A stretch of 64,000 nucleotides of DNA. Origin: Desmonostoc geniculatum HA4340-LM1 (GTDB lineage Bacteria; Cyanobacteriota; Cyanobacteriia; Cyanobacteriales; Nostocaceae). Of the stretch, positions 61,032-64,000 are shown one piece after another. The notes beneath the pieces are model-generated. The model searched no databases. It was given only the letters and a program-made list of their open reading frames with translations, and was not told the DNA's origin. Numbering within the stretch: position 1 is the stretch's first letter; each line of letters opens with the position of its first letter. The DNA lies in contig JAHHHB010000002.1 of assembly GCA_019359545.1 (NCBI GenBank), forward strand, positions 62,001 through 126,000, given 5' to 3'. The position numbers and the translations under genes are program-made.

Positions 61032-64000
61032 TTATATTTCAATTTCCTCTTCGTCTGAGTTTAAAGGTTGCATACTTTCGTCAGTAGAATTAACCCAAAT
61101 GCAGGTATCTAGGTAATTCGCTAATTCACTGAGAGTGGGGAATTCAAATATCTTCCGCAGAGGTAATTCCACTTTGAATTTATCACGGATACGGGCAATT
61201 AGTTGGGTTGCTAATAAAGAATGTCCCCCCAAATTGAAGAAGTTGTCTTGTCGGGCGATGGGTTCATATTTAAGCAGCTTTGCCCACAATTCGGCAAGCA
61301 ATTTTTCTGTGGAGGTGACGGGCAATTCAATGTCTGTTGATGAAACTGCTGTATGTGGCGCGGGTAAAGCTTTACGGTCTACTTTACCATTCGGTGTTAG
61401 TGGCAGTTTTTCTAAGACAGTGAAATGACTAGGAATCATATAATCAGGCACATTTTTAGCCAGAAAATCCCGCCATTCGACTAATATTGCTGGATCGACT
61501 TGATTGGTGCGATATTGCAATGGTTGATTTGCGTAATTTTGCCAATTACTGAGTTGTAAATTATGCTTTTGCGTAAAACGTGTTAGTGTCAGTTCATCAT
61601 TAATATTCCTTTGAAAAACAACATCGTAACCAGTAAATTCTGTGGGATTATATTGTATAAAAGGTGTATAAGCCAAATTTTGTACTAAAGTTCGGAACGC
61701 TTCAGGTTCTACCCCCAATTTGGCTTGGGCTACTGCCACTTTTAAGTCCCAAACAGTACCATCTAATTGACCAATTGTTTCTAACAGCGCCATTTCTGAG
61801 GTCAGACGAGCATTGGGAATATTCTGAATGCCTAGCAAATCTGGTTGCTGAGTTGTTAAAATTTTCTCGATTGTTTCCAGATTCAATTGCTGGGTTTGCC
61901 AATCTAACCATTGAGGTTCGGCAACAGGAATATCTTTTCGATCCAAATGTAAAACAACGTCATAACGAAAACGACTCATTTCTGTGTGAGCATAACCCCG
62001 TTGCAATTGAATTTGTACATGACTAATGCGAGGAATTCGTTGTTTGAGGGCGATAAAGAAATCGGGGTCAATTAATAATTCGGCTTCATTGCGGATGCTT
62101 TTTTGAATCTGTTGACGCAAGTCTTTAATTGATAATTCATCGGGGGCGCGATGAAATTCAAGTGCGGTATGAAAAGCCTCTAGTAAATGGAGATTTCGCA
62201 CATCGCCAATAAAGATTGCTCCTTGAGTTGCCACAGCTTTTACAGCCCCTTCCAGCACTTCCAATAAGTAATCCAAAGATGGAAAATACTGGATGACAGA
62301 ATTGATGATTACCAAATCATAAGCATTTGTTTCAATGCCATCAAATTGGTTAGCTGCACTAGCTTTTAAGGTAACTTTTTCATTGAGAGATTGCTGTTTA
62401 AGATGTTGTTCAATATACTGCAATGCATCAGGTGAAAAATCTGTACCTAAATAATGCTGACAATGGGGCGCAATTTTAAACAGTAGTAACCCTGTTCCAC
62501 AACCGATTTCCCAAATTCGTTGTCCTTGGAGTGACAAAATTTGGGCAACTGTTGTATCTCGCCATTCCTGCATGGCCGCTTGGGGAATGGCTTCTCCTGT
62601 GTAGCTATCATTCCAACCTGCTAGATTCAGGGTTGGATCGTCGGTTAGGATTTGTTGTTGGGAGTAGCTATCGTTAAAAACTTGTTGCCACGACTCGATT
62701 TGTTCAGAGGTTGCTTGGAACGTCTCTACATTTGTTGGCGTAGGTACAATATAAGCCAGCAAGCGTTGAGCGATCGCATTTTCTCCTTCCATAATCACAA
62801 CTGTTTGCTGAATTTTCGGGTGTTTGGCTAATAAAGCTTCAATTTCACCCAATTCGATGCGAAAACCCCGCAGTTTTATTTGGTTGTCAATCCTTCCCAG
62901 ATATTCTAAGTTACCCTCTGGCAACCATCTGGCTAAATCTCCGGTTTTGTAGACTCGTTCTCGTTCCCCTAACAATTCAATTTCGATGAATTTTTCGGCT
63001 GTGAGTTCGGGACGGTTGAGATAGGCACGCGCTAAACCAGCACCAGCAATACAAAGTTCCCCAGGTATGCCAGGAGGTAGCAGTTGATTTTGGTTGTCTA
63101 AGATGTAAATACGGGCATTGGCAATTGGCTGTCCGATTAATAAATCGCCAACCAGATCCATTTTTTTGGTTGCTTCGTAGACACAACACCCCACAACTGC
63201 TTCTGTCGGCCCATATTCGTTAATCAGTCTGGTATCTGGTGCATGAGTCAGCCACGGCATTATTTGGTTCGCGTGTAATGCCTCACCGCCTAAAACAAAG
63301 GCATTAACTCGATTCGGCATCACATCAGGATCGAGTTGCTGATTGAGTATTTCCAGATGGGAAGGCGTGATTTTAACTAGGGAAAGATGATTGTTGTGTT
63401 TGACGATATTTGCTAATGCTTCAATTTCTTGTTTTTCTCTTACCAAGGTGGTGGTACGCCCACAAATTAAAGGTAGGTACAGAGAGGTAATGGTGGCATC
63501 AAAGCTAAGGGAAGACTGTACGGGTGTACCTTGCCCTTGGGCTACTGCATAGAAATCTTTTGCCCAGTGTAAATAGTTACTTAAACCCCGGTGCGTTAGT
63601 TGTACGCCTTTGGGTCGGCCAGTAGAACCTGATGTGTAGATGACATAAACTAAATCATCAGGTTGACTGTAGCAATTTGGGTTATTTAGAGATTGGTTGG
63701 CAAAGTTATCTTTATCCAAACATAATACCTGCCGGGAGTGGGAAAGAGTTTCTTTATCCCCACTCCCCACTCCCCACTCCCCACTCCCCAATTTGAGTTG
63801 ACTATGGGTGAGCAAAACTCTTGCCCCACAGTCTTCGAGCATAAAATTAATTCGTTCTTGGGGATAATTCGGATCGATTGGCACATAAGCCCCGCCTGCT
63901 TTGAGGATACCAAATAAGCCAATGACCATAAAAAGCGATCGCTCTACACAAATCGCTATCAATGGATTATCTGGCAATTGTTGTTCTTTTTTCAGTTGCA
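61032..64000 (-). CDS. NRPS module A-NMT-PCP, partial at right edge
   Basis: At least 989 residues, 5' end beyond the window. Adenylation domain: [40 protein letters not shown]; pocket DATKVGEVGK, near the Asn code DLTKLGEVGK. An N-methyltransferase is inserted between the A-domain core motifs ([25 protein letters not shown]), then [13 protein letters not shown] with Ser in [10 protein letters not shown] and an acidic C-terminal tail, SDEEEIEI. About residues 61-81 of the visible part derive from STRR repeats. No TE, so the chain passes to the TubC-starting NRPS, whose docking domain could bind the acidic tail. Confidence 0.9.
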   Translation of the reverse strand, partial: QLKKEQQLPDNPLIAICVERSLFMVIGLFGILKAGGAYVPIDPNYPQERINFMLEDCGARVLLTHSQLKLGSGEWGVGSGDKETLSHSRQVLCLDKDNFANQSLNNPNCYSQPDDLVYVIYTSGSTGRPKGVQLTHRGLSNYLHWAKDFYAVAQGQGTPVQSSLSFDATITSLYLPLICGRTTTLVREKQEIEALANIVKHNNHLSLVKITPSHLEILNQQLDPDVMPNRVNAFVLGGEALHANQIMPWLTHAPDTRLINEYGPTEAVVGCCVYEATKKMDLVGDLLIGQPIANARIYILDNQNQLLPPGIPGELCIAGAGLARAYLNRPELTAEKFIEIELLGERERVYKTGDLARWLPEGNLEYLGRIDNQIKLRGFRIELGEIEALLAKHPKIQQTVVIMEGENAIAQRLLAYIVPTPTNVETFQATSEQIESWQQVFNDSYSQQQILTDDPTLNLAGWNDSYTGEAIPQAAMQEWRDTTVAQILSLQGQRIWEIGCGTGLLLFKIAPHCQHYLGTDFSPDALQYIEQHLKQQSLNEKVTLKASAANQFDGIETNAYDLVIINSVIQYFPSLDYLLEVLEGAVKAVATQGAIFIGDVRNLHLLEAFHTALEFHRAPDELSIKDLRQQIQKSIRNEAELLIDPDFFIALKQRIPRISHVQIQLQRGYAHTEMSRFRYDVVLHLDRKDIPVAEPQWLDWQTQQLNLETIEKILTTQQPDLLGIQNIPNARLTSEMALLETIGQLDGTVWDLKVAVAQAKLGVEPEAFRTLVQNLAYTPFIQYNPTEFTGYDVVFQRNINDELTLTRFTQKHNLQLSNWQNYANQPLQYRTNQVDPAILVEWRDFLAKNVPDYMIPSHFTVLEKLPLTPNGKVDRKALPAPHTAVSSTDIELPVTSTEKLLAELWAKLLKYEPIARQDNFFNLGGHSLLATQLIARIRDKFKVELPLRKIFEFPTLSELANYLDTCIWVNSTDESMQPLNSDEEEIEI
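63735..63792. repeat. STRR repeat inside NRPS A domain
   Basis: Four direct CCCCACT heptamers (63759-63788) in frame, encoding Gly/Ser/Glu/Trp residues in a loop before the core A3 region. Confidence 0.85.

Overview
The window looks like chromosome of a filamentous, heterocyst-forming cyanobacterium (Nostocales, Nostoc/Anabaena-like). The octamer GCGATCGC (HIP1) recurs throughout. Heptamer and hairpin repeats of the kind called STRR in this group are dense. The gene set includes ldpA, a Ycf45-type R3H ATPase, a KaiB-fold protein beside pilT, a DUF928 protein, crtE, a GUN4-domain protein and a piece of an xisI gene. No tRNA, rRNA or CRISPR array was recognised.

Layout: 0.1-5.8 kb is a phosphate-uptake block, pstS-pstC-pstA-pstB-pstB', with an 11-bp-periodic Pho box in front of pstS. 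The second PstB has lost its Q-loop glutamine. 5.9-13.9 kb is mixed: a MITE-like element, a zinc-ribbon/NYN/LOTUS-like fusion, an SDR, 4-hydroxyphenylpyruvate dioxygenase, an acetyltransferase, a HAD hydrolase, a decayed TIR gene next to an intact TIR-TM-TPR gene, and a PD-(D/E)XK-like protein. 13.9-17.1 kb holds ycf45-like and ldpA on the minus strand. 17.2-26.2 kb is signalling: a broken receiver/PAS gene ending in an xisI remnant, two large kinases and a receiver-GGDEF-EAL protein. 26.7-33.8 kb holds a broken MOSC gene, a PAP2-like protein, crtE, folD, a lipoprotein, a Nudix hydrolase, an AI-2E permease and a kinase split by one in-frame stop. 34.2-41.2 kb holds a Tat-exported PhoD phosphatase, a second MITE abutting a gene fragment, a two-gene AAA ATPase/DUF4276 cassette bracketed by a perfect 18-bp direct repeat, and mutS. 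41.5-51.4 kb holds small and broken genes (EF-hand, FAAL fragment, truncated GST), a DUF928 protein, the KaiB-like protein, pilT, wecB and an aldo/keto reductase. 51.4-64 kb is a minus-strand nonribosomal peptide region running off the right edge: A-NMT-PCP, Uma2 plus MITE, TubC-C-A-PCP-TE, an SbmA/BacA-like ABC exporter, a coiled-coil GUN4 protein and a small protein.

How the genes work together: the pst genes and phoD form a phosphate-starvation set, each with Pho-box-like repeats. The NRPS genes plus ABC exporter look like the last two modules, release and export of a peptide with an N-methylated residue followed by an aromatic one.

The two most unusual signals are these. First, two families of palindromic repeats lie in frame inside at least eight conserved proteins, three of them at equivalent loops of histidine-kinase ATPase domains. 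Second, the ATPase/DUF4276 cassette is flanked by direct repeats and resembles a mobile defence island.
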